Source of the DNA: CAUPWF01 sp964369755
Lineage (GTDB): Bacteria; Bacillota; Clostridia; Lachnospirales; Lachnospiraceae
Length of the DNA stretch: 64,000 nt
NCBI GenBank assembly: GCA_964369755.1
Contig: CAYJFY010000008.1
Coordinates: 1-64,000, forward strand
Reading direction: 5' to 3'
Part shown: piece by piece, positions 45,050 through 53,293 of the stretch
How the letters are laid out: every line of letters starts with the position of its first letter
Numbering within the stretch: position 1 is the first letter of the stretch
Made by a program: the position numbers and the translations under genes
The notes under the pieces: generated by a model
The model's database searches: none
The model's input: the letters and a program-made list of their open reading frames with translations, nothing else
What the model was told of the DNA's origin: nothing

Positions 45050-45616
45050 TTACCCACCGATTAGGAGTCGAACTCCAATTAACACCAATACAATCCCACC
45101 AAGAATTTCGGCTTTATTGTTGAGTTTTGTTCCGAGTTTTTCGCCAATACGTACGGAGGCAAAGCACATCATAAAAGTAATGCATGCTATGATGATGACG
45201 GAGGATATCACATAATTAAGCGGTTCATTGCCTAAGGTTACTCCAACACTCAAGGCATCGATGCTAGTTGATATTCCTTGCACTAGCATGATTTTAAACG
45301 TCAATGATTTGATGGGATTTTCATTACATTCATCATTGGAATTCGTGGAGCGGAATCCAGATAGTAACATGTTGATACCTACAAATCCGAGTAAAAGAAA
45401 TGCGATAATATGATTGTATTGGAATAATGAATCTGGCAACAAGCCGATTCCGAAATAACCAATCAGTGGCATAATCCCTTGAAAGATTGCAAATGGAAGT
45501 GCAATCTCAAGGGATTTTATTATATTTGGTCGATATACGAGACCGTTGGTTGTACAGACACAACTGGCATCGACTGCAAGGCCGACACCAAGCAAAAATA
45601 CTTCTATAAATGACAT
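45050..45616 (-). CDS. mntP: MntP-type manganese efflux pump
   Basis: The 188-residue protein has six helices in two similar halves. The paired acidic motifs GVGLAVDASCVCTTNG and GISTSIDALSVGVTLG are the signature of MntP. It exports Mn2+. No yybP-ykoY (Mn2+) riboswitch is visible upstream. The start is followed by a likely promoter at 45665-45693. Confidence 0.88.
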   Translation of the reverse strand: MSFIEVFLLGVGLAVDASCVCTTNGLVYRPNIIKSLEIALPFAIFQGIMPLIGYFGIGLLPDSLFQYNHIIAFLLLGFVGINMLLSGFRSTNSNDECNENPIKSLTFKIMLVQGISTSIDALSVGVTLGNEPLNYVISSVIIIACITFMMCFASVRIGEKLGTKLNNKAEILGGIVLVLIGVRLLIGG

Positions 45617-45664
45617 TTGAATACTCCTCTCGCGCTAGGCTTTTTTTGTACTTAATGTTAAATA

Positions 45665-45693
45665 ATCATATCACGGTGTTTCAGATGTTTCAA
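45665..45693 (-). promoter_or_regulatory. Predicted promoter of mntP
   Basis: Minus strand: TTGAAA (45688-45693) and TATGAT (45665-45670), 17 bases apart. Confidence 0.6.
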
Positions 45694-45702
45694 TAGCTAG
45701 AT

Positions 45703-45798
45703 TGACGAAAAAAATCGATTCAAAGAATCGCTCGTGATTACTTTAAACTTGATAGCAATACTTTACCGAGGTTGTTATGGACTATACATTAAATTATA
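45703..45798 (-). ncRNA. Candidate small RNA with orphan minus-strand terminator
   Basis: Reading leftwards, a TATAAT (45793-45798) is followed by about 70 bases with pairing CTCG/CGAG and ATTGCT/AGTAAT, then a terminator hairpin CGATTC-TTT-GAATCG (45716-45730) and a T-run. No ORF with a ribosome site is seen and no minus-strand gene lies upstream to need it. The -35 is weak, so this is tentative. Confidence 0.25.
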
Positions 45799-45827
45799 TT
45801 GCTTAAAAAGTTTCTATAACTTATAAT
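45799..45827 (+). promoter_or_regulatory. Predicted promoter of the broken AAA-ATPase gene
   Basis: TTGCTT (45799-45804) and TATAAT (45822-45827), 17 bases apart. Confidence 0.6.
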
Positions 45828-45874
45828 AATGATATGAACGCATTGGATAATTTAGGGGGCAAAGGGAGACGTAT

Positions 45875-47427
45875 ATGAAATATAGACCACTTGCAATTGG
45901 AATAGATAATTTTGAAAAAATAATTAATCAAGGTTACTACTATGTGGATAAGAGTCTGCTTATAAAGCAACTATTAGACCATAAAGCAGAAGTGACTTTA
46001 TTCACAAGACCTAGAAGATTCGGGAAGAGTATCTAGAACATATGGGGAAATACCCCGTGATTATGCTGAATTTTAAAGAGATGAAAAGAGATAATTTTGA
46101 TGCAGCATATCTTATGGCAAGGCAATGTATTTCAGCAGAATTCAATCGTCATGAACGGATGCTTAGCTTAGACTTATTTAGCGAGAAAGAGATAGAAACA
46201 TATAAAAGAATACAGAATGAGGCAGATGATATTGAATTATTTAAAGGCTCTGTTAAATTTTTATGCCAGTGCCTAGAAAAGGCATATGGGGAGAAAGTAA
46301 TTGTACTTCTCGATGAGTATGATGTTCCACTTGAAAATGCTCATTTTCAGGGCTTTTATGAAGATATGATATCTTTTATAAGAGGGATGTTGTCTATGGC
46401 ACTTAAAACAAATGATTTCCTAGCATTTGCAGTGATAACAGGTTGCCTGAGAATCAGTAAGGAAAGTATCTTCACAGGACTCAATAATCTTAAGATTGTA
46501 TCCATAGAAAATAAAACATATGGAGAGTACTTTGGATTTACCAATGAGGAAGTAGAGGAGATGCTTCGATATTATGGGAAAGAAAGCCATATAGAGCAAG
46601 TGAAAGATTGGTATAATGGTTATCTGTTTGGAGAGACAGAAGTTTACAATCCGTGGAGTGTAATCAGTCATATGGATGATATTATGGCATACGATGAAGA
46701 ATTACCAAAACCTTATTGGTCCAATACCAGTTCCAATAGTATCATAAAGGATTTATTAGAAAAGGCTTCAGTACAAACGAAAAGAGAACTAGAAGGCTTG
46801 ATACAGGGAGTGACAATCAAAAAACCGATTCATGAAGATATTACCTATGAGGATATCTATGCAAGTAGCGACAATTTATGGAACTTCTTATATTTCACAG
46901 GGTACTTAAAGAAGGTAAGTGAGCGGTCGGAGGGCAGGGGTATCTATCTTACAATGGAAATTCCAAATGAAGAGATTAAGTATATCTATGAAAGACAGAT
47001 TATGGAGTGGGCAAGAGAAAAAATAGAACAGAGAAATCTGACAGCCTTACATGAAGCAGTTCTAAGTGGAGATGTGGAAACCATAGAAGAGGAGATTAAC
47101 CAAGCATTGATGGAGACCATCAGCTATCATGATTATAGCGAATCCTACTATCATGGTTTTATCGGCGGAATGCTCATGGGCATAGAAGGATATAGCGTGA
47201 ATTCCAATATGGAACTTGGACTTGGGAGACCAGATCTGGTATTAGAACCTACGAATATCAATAAGATATCGATTATCTTGGAGTTCAAGGTAACAAGAGA
47301 AGGTGCAAAGCTAAAACAATCGACAGAAGATGCATTGACCCAAATCAAAGAGAAGCAGTATGAGGAAGGTTATCATGCTTTGGGTTACGAGAATACAATT
47401 GCCTATGGAGTTGTGGTGTATGGGAAT
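45875..47427 (+). pseudogene. AAA-ATPase-like / PD-(D/E)XK gene, disrupted by internal deletion
   Basis: The gene opens at 45875 after a good ribosome site and reads 53 residues matching the intact paralogue at 23525, up to the P-loop (TRPRRFGKS). It then hits TAG at 46034. Homology resumes at once in another frame (EHMGKYPVIMLNFKE). Compared with the paralogue about 33-36 residues after the GKS are missing, so roughly 100 bases were lost and the frame shifted. The remainder (Walker B VIVLLDEYDVPLE, GRPDLVLEP, LEFKV) is intact. The 3' end is also cut: homology stops near IAYGVVVYG, inside a palindrome shared with the end of the opposite YeiH gene. An open frame continues to 47772 but is antisense to YeiH. 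Confidence 0.85.
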
Positions 47428-47447
47428 CAAACGATTCCCATACACCA
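47414..47447. repeat. Perfect palindrome at a gene junction
   Basis: TGGTGTATGGGAATC (47414-47428), AAAC, then its exact reverse complement (47433-47447). The right arm encodes the last codons (WCMGI) of the minus-strand exporter. The left arm is where the AAA-ATPase pseudogene loses homology. There is no T-run on either side, so it is a poor terminator. Confidence 0.75.
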
Positions 47448-48557
47448 TTCTACTGTGATTGCAACAATAACTACGAGGGCAGAGATGATAAACCCATGTA
47501 GCATAGGTGCGAATCCAGCACTTTTCATATCCCTTAAATTTGTATTTAGACCAATCGAAGCTAATGCAGCCACCATCATGAATTTACTACCTTCTTTGGC
47601 CATTAGTGAGATGCCTTCTGGTATAATTCCAAAGCTATTCACGATTGCAAGTCCTACGAAACCAACAATGAACCATGGGAAGATGGATAAAAAATTGATT
47701 TTACTTGTTGCTTTTTCTCGTCCCTTACGAGTAAGATTTTTAGGATTATTACCATTCATTTTATCTAATTGATTTACTTCATATTTCTCGGCTGTATTGT
47801 TTAGATGATCGATTGTTTGCATAGCTGTCACATGCTCTTTTTGTTTTATTCGGATATTAATATATGCAAAAACTAGCACGACAGGAATAATGGAAAGTGT
47901 ACGAGTCAATTTCACCATGGTTGCAAAATCACCAGCAGCTTCGCTATAGGCATAACCAGCAGCCACAACGCTAGACGTATCGTTCACGGCAGTACCAGCC
48001 CATAACCCATAAGCCATATCATTTAATCCTAGAAGGGAACCCATAAAAGGAAAGGCTACAATCATAATCATGTCAAAAATAAAGGTGGCAGACATCGCAT
48101 ATGCAATTTCACGATCTTCGGCATCGATAACAGGTGCAATCGCAGCAATCGCAGACCCTCCACAGATACCAGTTCCAGCTGATATTAAGTTAGAGAGTTT
48201 CCAGTTGAGGCCGAGTGCTTTTCCGATAAAATATCCCCCACCAAAACAGGTGAGTAAGGTAAAGAACATTACTGCCAATGAGAGTGAGCCGACAGTCAGT
48301 ATTGTTTGGATGCTAAGAGAAGCACCGAGCAATATAATTGCAAATTTTAGTATTTTCTTCGACGTGAACTTCAAGCCTTCCTTTAAGATGGAAGTATCAA
48401 AAAGCGTGTTAAGCATCATACCGATGAATAAAGCGATTACAGAGCCACCGATTAGGTGGATTGGAAGTAAACCCTCGATAAATTGTGCAGCGACTGCAAT
48501 TATAAGTGCTACAGCTACTCCTGGAATGATTTTTTTTGTTTTTTCAATAGCGTTCAT
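47427..48557 (-). CDS. YeiH-family putative sulfate exporter
   Basis: A 376-residue membrane protein of about ten helices. GGSAIAAIAPVIDA, LWAGTAVNDTSSVVAAGYAYS and LTRTLSIIPVVL are family signatures. YeiH proteins are proposed to export sulfate or a sulfonate product; evidence in the family is limited. The start at 48557 follows AGAGGAAAA; an upstream ATG at 48614 is rejected. It is divergent from a LysR regulator, the usual arrangement. Its 3' end lies in a perfect palindrome. Confidence 0.88.
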   Translation of the reverse strand: MNAIEKTKKIIPGVAVALIIAVAAQFIEGLLPIHLIGGSVIALFIGMMLNTLFDTSILKEGLKFTSKKILKFAIILLGASLSIQTILTVGSLSLAVMFFTLLTCFGGGYFIGKALGLNWKLSNLISAGTGICGGSAIAAIAPVIDAEDREIAYAMSATFIFDMIMIVAFPFMGSLLGLNDMAYGLWAGTAVNDTSSVVAAGYAYSEAAGDFATMVKLTRTLSIIPVVLVFAYINIRIKQKEHVTAMQTIDHLNNTAEKYEVNQLDKMNGNNPKNLTRKGREKATSKINFLSIFPWFIVGFVGLAIVNSFGIIPEGISLMAKEGSKFMMVAALASIGLNTNLRDMKSAGFAPMLHGFIISALVVIVAITVEWCMGIV

Positions 48558-48628
48558 AATTTTCCTCTTTTCCTTTATGTTTTTCTCAACATAGTTGATT
48601 TTATACCAAAACAATGATAAAGTAAAAT

Positions 48629-48646
48629 AATTAAATATGATTAATT
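48629..48646. promoter_or_regulatory. Candidate LysR operator between yeiH-type gene and regulator
   Basis: AATTAA-ATATGA-TTAATT is an interrupted palindrome of the T-N11-A type, in the divergent promoter region. Confidence 0.4.
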
Positions 48647-48676
48647 GATAAAAATTATTTATTGAATGGAGAAGAG

Positions 48677-49549
48677 ATGATTGATAACAGAATTTATACT
48701 TTTTTAGAGCTATGTAATGTGATGAATTATCACAAGACGGCAGAGAATCTGAACATGACGCAACCAGCAGTGACCCAACATATTAAGTATCTAGAAAATT
48801 TATACGAGTGTAAGTTATTTGATTATTCCAATAAGAAGTTAAGCATCACTAAGAAGGGAGTGGAGTTAGAGGGGTATGCACGTACGATTGTATCTTTAAA
48901 TAAAACAGCACATAAAGAACTGGGTAAAAAAAATAAAATAGCAATCAATATAGGAGCTACGAAGACCATTGGAGAGTATATATTAGATGAAGTGTTGCCC
49001 GAGTTGATGCTAGATACGAGATATGAGATTCGTGTGATTGTGGATAATACAGAACGATTATTAGAGAGACTGAATCACTTTGATTTAGATGTATTATTGC
49101 TTGAAGGTTATGTAGAGAAAGAGAAATATCATTGTGAAAATATAAGAATAGCAGAACTTGTAGGAATATGTTCAGCCAATCATTCTTTTGCAGGAAAAGA
49201 GGTCAGCTTAGAGGAAATTCTAAACCAACCAGTTGTGCTAAGAGAACAGGGGTCAGGAACACGAAATGTATTAGAGAATTACCTATATAATCAAGGATAT
49301 AGTATAGAAGCTTTTGAAACAAAGTCTATTCTTAGTAGCAATCGATTGATTGAAGGTGTAGTGGAGACGGGGGCTGCAATATCTTTTGTATATGATGTGA
49401 TTCCAAAGAAAAATGAAAAACTAGCCACATTCGAGATGAGGGAAGATCAAATCCTCCATGAATTCAATTATGTATTTTTGAATGAAGAAGTGGCAAGGAG
49501 AGTAATTTCATTGATAGAAAATCAAAATCGGCACTTTTGTACGATATAA
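48677..49549 (+). CDS. LysR-family transcriptional regulator
   Basis: The 290-residue protein has an N-terminal helix-turn-helix (NYHKTAENLNMTQPAVTQHIKYLE) and a LysR effector domain with REQGSGTRNVLE. It probably controls the divergent YeiH-type exporter, as in the CysB/YeiE relatives. Start 48677 follows GGAGAAGAG. The last codons (RHFCTI) form the 5' part of a 57-base module shared with 55291-55347. Confidence 0.92.
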   Translation: MIDNRIYTFLELCNVMNYHKTAENLNMTQPAVTQHIKYLENLYECKLFDYSNKKLSITKKGVELEGYARTIVSLNKTAHKELGKKNKIAINIGATKTIGEYILDEVLPELMLDTRYEIRVIVDNTERLLERLNHFDLDVLLLEGYVEKEKYHCENIRIAELVGICSANHSFAGKEVSLEEILNQPVVLREQGSGTRNVLENYLYNQGYSIEAFETKSILSSNRLIEGVVETGAAISFVYDVIPKKNEKLATFEMREDQILHEFNYVFLNEEVARRVISLIENQNRHFCTI

Positions 49550-49586
49550 TTTTCTCTCGTTTATGTTAAAATTCGATAAAACATAG
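49530..49586 (+). promoter_or_regulatory. 57-base promoter-region module, copy 1
   Basis: Aligns without gaps to 55291-55347. Both begin (G/A)GCACTTTTGTACGATATA and end ATAAAAC(A/G)TAG. The left part is the 3' coding end of the LysR gene; the right part is the likely promoter of the 49611 lipoprotein. A TACGAT...(T)CGATA inverted pair lies in it. Confidence 0.55.
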
Positions 49587-49610
49587 ATGGTCAAAAGAGA
49601 GGAGAAGCGT

Positions 49611-50192
49611 ATGAAAAAATTAATTGCATTACTTATGTCACTAACATTATGTATCTTCATGTTCGCTGCTTGTGCCCAGGAAGAGCCAGTAGAAGAGACT
49701 GCCACAGAAACTGAAGTATCAGAGGAGGAAGAAGAACCTGTAGAACCGGAAGTCGTATTGAATCCACATGAATCTAATGGATTCACCTTTTTACTTCCAG
49801 AGGATTTCGGTCCATTCGAGAATGTTATGACCACAACAAATAAAACAGAGAGTACAGAATTCTATCTATCTACAGTTGAAGTAACTGGACCGTTTGAGGT
49901 GAATTGGGGAGTGGAAGCGATTACAGAGGAGGTGTTCTACGATAGAGAGTCTCCGCATTCTGAGGATTTAACCATCTTAGAATTTGATAATACAGGTACT
50001 TTCACAGGTTATCCAGCAGTATTTGCACATTATACTTATGTGAGAAATGACATAGAAACAGAACATTATTTTTATGAAATATTTATGGATGATGGAACGG
50101 CGTATAAGCTTACATTTACATTTAACCCGTTAGATGAGTCGTTGCTTCAGATGAATATTGAGGATGTAATTGCAGGTGTCACGAAAAATTAA
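49611..50192 (+). CDS. Lipoprotein of unknown function
   Basis: The 193-residue protein has a lipoprotein signal with FAAC (Cys about residue 19). A Glu-rich spacer (about residues 22-45) is followed by a small globular domain (GFTFLLPEDFGPFEN ... YKLTFTFNPLDESL), reminiscent of PsbP-like or DUF domains but not identified. It begins the zinc-ribbon/signalling region and shares its promoter module with the receiver-like gene at 55374, suggesting shared control. Confidence 0.85.
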   Translation: MKKLIALLMSLTLCIFMFAACAQEEPVEETATETEVSEEEEEPVEPEVVLNPHESNGFTFLLPEDFGPFENVMTTTNKTESTEFYLSTVEVTGPFEVNWGVEAITEEVFYDRESPHSEDLTILEFDNTGTFTGYPAVFAHYTYVRNDIETEHYFYEIFMDDGTAYKLTFTFNPLDESLLQMNIEDVIAGVTKN

Positions 50193-50210
50193 ATATATGG
50201 CATCACTTTT

Positions 50211-50254
50211 AAAAAAGTGTGTGGCTAATCATACCTTAGCCATACACTTTTTTG
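50211..50254 (+). terminator. Rho-independent terminator
   Basis: AAAAAAGTGTGTGGCTAA (50211-50228) pairs with TTAGCCATACACTTTTTT, one mismatch. Confidence 0.9.
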
Positions 50255-50295
50255 GTAAATGCGAAGCACATCCCTCTTGAGAAAGGAGATTAAGT

Positions 50296-51507
50296 ATGAG
50301 AACAAGTGCGAACTATAAATGTAAAAATTGTGGCGGTAATATTCACTTTGAACCAGAGAGTCAGTTGCTTGTATGCGAAAGTTGTGAGAGTACTTTTACA
50401 GAACTAGAACTAGGACATACAGAGAATGTGGAAGGAGAGAAACAAGAATATAATAGCTATGAATGTGCTTCTTGTGGAGCTGAGTTGGTTACAGATAAAA
50501 ACACGATAGCTACCAGTTGTGTATATTGTAAGAGTCCCATTGTTATAAGTGATAGAATTGGAACCTATTCAAGTCCGGATTATGTATTACCTTTTTTAAT
50601 TGATAAAAAGGCTGCGATAGAGGAATTTAAGAAGTTTTGTAAAAAAGAGCGAAAAGCACCTCGGGCAATTAGAGCGAAAAGTACACTAGATAATATGGAG
50701 AGTGTTTATGTCCCTTCTTGGATTGTTAGTGGGGCACCAGAAGGGAAAATAGTTCACGAATGTTTGAAAAAAAATGCGGCAAAATCTGGAGGAAATCCAA
50801 TCGATTATGTGTATGACGTGGAAACAATGGGAAGTGCAAGGTTTGATAAGATTCCCGTGAATGCAAATAATAATGTCAATGAAGTATTTATCGAATCGGT
50901 TGAACCATTTGACTATAGCAAAATGGTACCCTTCGATCGCAAATATATCATCGGGCACTTTGCCGATCGAACTGATATGCAGTGGGAGAAGTGCTTTTGT
51001 CAGGTGAAGCAAAGAGTAGAAGGAACAATGGCTTCGCAGTTTGAAGTCGATATGAAAGAATATAAGGAGATAAAATTCAAAGAAGCGGATATGCAGTATA
51101 GAGATCTCGAGAAACAGAATACACTTTTACCGGTATGGTTTCTAGATTTCAAATACAAGGGAGAACGGTATTGTTTTACCATTAATGGTCAAACAGGAAA
51201 AGTTGCAGGGGTTTTGCCGATGAGTAACATGGTGCATCTACTATTTCATATACTCTATACAACAGTGCTAACTGTGTCAATGGGCTTGGTTGGTTTATTA
51301 GGAGGACCGCTTCTTTCAATAGGTTTTGCAGTTGGAGCACTTGTTTTCTCGATTAAAAGTAAGGTGGGATTGGGCAAGAAAATTCGTCATGTCAAGCATG
51401 AAGAGAATGCGAATCAGTATATGAAGTTAAGTAGCATACAGGTTCTGAATAGAGATAGGAAGAAAATTCGAGAGAATATTCGTTATATAGGTGTTGAAGG
51501 AGAATAA
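50296..51507 (+). CDS. TFIIB-type zinc-ribbon membrane protein (YdjG-like)
   Basis: The 403-residue protein has two N-terminal zinc ribbons (CKNCGG...CESCE; CASCG...CVYCK), a middle region (VYVPSWIVSG, TLLPVWFLDFKYKGERYCFTING), and two hydrophobic helices near residues 310-355. This matches the layout of Bacillus YdjG, a membrane partner of PspA and YdjI. The ribosome site GAAAGGAG precedes the ATG. It is followed by a sensor kinase pair. Confidence 0.8.
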   Translation: MRTSANYKCKNCGGNIHFEPESQLLVCESCESTFTELELGHTENVEGEKQEYNSYECASCGAELVTDKNTIATSCVYCKSPIVISDRIGTYSSPDYVLPFLIDKKAAIEEFKKFCKKERKAPRAIRAKSTLDNMESVYVPSWIVSGAPEGKIVHECLKKNAAKSGGNPIDYVYDVETMGSARFDKIPVNANNNVNEVFIESVEPFDYSKMVPFDRKYIIGHFADRTDMQWEKCFCQVKQRVEGTMASQFEVDMKEYKEIKFKEADMQYRDLEKQNTLLPVWFLDFKYKGERYCFTINGQTGKVAGVLPMSNMVHLLFHILYTTVLTVSMGLVGLLGGPLLSIGFAVGALVFSIKSKVGLGKKIRHVKHEENANQYMKLSSIQVLNRDRKKIRENIRYIGVEGE

Positions 51508-51578
51508 AATATAGTGCGCATTGACTTTTGTTGTGTGAAAATTTATAATTATGGTAATAAAAAACTGATTAGGAGGAA

Positions 51579-53270
51579 GTGGAGATTAAGACAAGAAGCA
51601 AAACAATATTACAAATTAGTATCTTCATAGTCCTTCTAATTCTAGGTGAAGTATTGGAGTGGATCACGTATGTATATACAACCAATTTTTTTCTAAACAA
51701 GATAGCGTATTGTTTGTCGATAGGAATTTATATTGGGATATTCGCCTACTGGATTATTAGCATTTATAATCGAATCATGGAGAGGCATATTCGTACTTAT
51801 CTGATGCTGATTGGTGCCAATATGATTTTTTGGATTACGATTCGTGCGATTAAATGGAGTGCCTTTCGATATGCAATCCTCGAAGACCGAATGTTATGGT
51901 ACATGTACTATATACCAATGCTATTGCTTCCTATGCTATTTCTATTCACAACCCTATCCGTTGGCACAGACGAAGACTATCGACCGAATAAGAAGTGGAG
52001 CTTACTCTGGATACCAACAGTATCATTGTTTGTCATGGTACTAACGAATGATGTACACGGTTTTGTATTTCAACTTGATAAAACGGTACATGCATATGCG
52101 CGAGACTATAGTCATGGGATTGGATATTACATGGTCTTGGTCTATATATTAGGGGTGATTATTTTTTCACTTGGGATGATCATTCGAAAATTCAGTATAT
52201 CGGCACAAGCGAGAAAGGCATCTAGATTGCCAGTTGCTGTTGTATTATGTGTAATTATTTATAATGTTGCATATATCATAAAGCCCAATTATGGAATCGG
52301 ATTTTATTTGGATTTAACAGTATTTACCTGTGTCATGGTTATAGCGTTTTTAGAAGCTTGTATTCATACTGGCTTGATACAATCTAACATGGGATATGGC
52401 GAGTTCTTTATTATGGCAGATATCAGAGCACAAATCTTAGATGAGGGGGGAGATGTTGTTTATATCTCGGAAAATGCACTGCCACTTACGAGGGAGAGTT
52501 TTGAATTACTAAAAGAGAAAAAAACACTTCCGTTGAATCGGAATACTATCATGAATATGGAATCCATTCATGGTGGATATGTGTCATGGAATAGCGATGT
52601 GTCTCAGATACATGAAATGATAAAACAGCTGAAAATATTAAATGAAAAATTATACAAAGAAGTGGATATCTTAACACTTGAGAATGAGCAAAAGAGTGAG
52701 AATACAAGACTGAAAAAATTAAATGACCTTCATAATATCATGGTGAGAGAAGTATTGCCCTTCGGAGAAAAGATAAAATCAGAAATTCAAGCAAAATCGG
52801 AAGCGGGGGTTGAGGAAATCAATCGACTGCTGTTTGAGACCTGTATGACATCTACATATATCAAGCGTAAGGTAAATCTGATTCTAACAGAGCAAACAGA
52901 AAAATGTATTTCTACTGATGAGATGCACCGCGCGTTTTTAGAGTCCTTCCAACTGCTACGAATCTACGGCAGATTCTGTCAGATTAACATAACCGAGGAC
53001 TATGATATGAGTTTGGATGTTGCAATGCTTTGTCATGATCTGTATCAGAACATCCTTGAAAAAATGAATTATGAGTTTGACATCATTTACATCAATTATA
53101 ATCAAAGAGAAAAGGATCTGGTTTTTTCTATAGAACTTGCCACCGAGATGAAAATAAATTTGCGAGAGTTTGAGGAGTTTGAATGCGAGAAATTGCGAAG
53201 TCTTAATGGGAGGATGAAAAATCATTTGGAGGATGAAGGATATTATTTTTCATTGGTCATTCCAAAATGA
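51579..53270 (+). CDS. 7TM-domain sensor protein with degenerate kinase region
   Basis: The 563-residue protein has an N-terminal block of about seven to eight helices (residues 1-265) resembling the 7TM histidine kinase sensor (LLWIPTVSLFVMVLTNDVHGF). A coiled coil and DHp-like helix follow (LNDLHNIMVREVLPF). The C-terminal ATPase-like part (CHDLYQNILEKM) lacks clear N-, G1- and G2-box motifs, so it may be catalytically dead. The GTG start is only 2 bases after AGGAGG; an ATT at 51585 would have better spacing. The stop overlaps the next kinase frame. Confidence 0.75.
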   Translation: MEIKTRSKTILQISIFIVLLILGEVLEWITYVYTTNFFLNKIAYCLSIGIYIGIFAYWIISIYNRIMERHIRTYLMLIGANMIFWITIRAIKWSAFRYAILEDRMLWYMYYIPMLLLPMLFLFTTLSVGTDEDYRPNKKWSLLWIPTVSLFVMVLTNDVHGFVFQLDKTVHAYARDYSHGIGYYMVLVYILGVIIFSLGMIIRKFSISAQARKASRLPVAVVLCVIIYNVAYIIKPNYGIGFYLDLTVFTCVMVIAFLEACIHTGLIQSNMGYGEFFIMADIRAQILDEGGDVVYISENALPLTRESFELLKEKKTLPLNRNTIMNMESIHGGYVSWNSDVSQIHEMIKQLKILNEKLYKEVDILTLENEQKSENTRLKKLNDLHNIMVREVLPFGEKIKSEIQAKSEAGVEEINRLLFETCMTSTYIKRKVNLILTEQTEKCISTDEMHRAFLESFQLLRIYGRFCQINITEDYDMSLDVAMLCHDLYQNILEKMNYEFDIIYINYNQREKDLVFSIELATEMKINLREFEEFECEKLRSLNGRMKNHLEDEGYYFSLVIPK

Positions 53271-53293
53271 TACCAGATGAAAGGGGGATGGGT

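Noticed and set aside
45617..45874. yybP-ykoY manganese riboswitch upstream of mntP
   Set aside because: The core motifs are absent; the mntP promoter lies about 50 bases from its start, leaving no room.
46042..47772. A 576-residue open frame read as one protein
   Set aside because: Its N-terminus lacks the P-loop part of the family and its last 115 residues are the antisense strand of the YeiH-type gene; it is a pseudogene remnant plus read-through.
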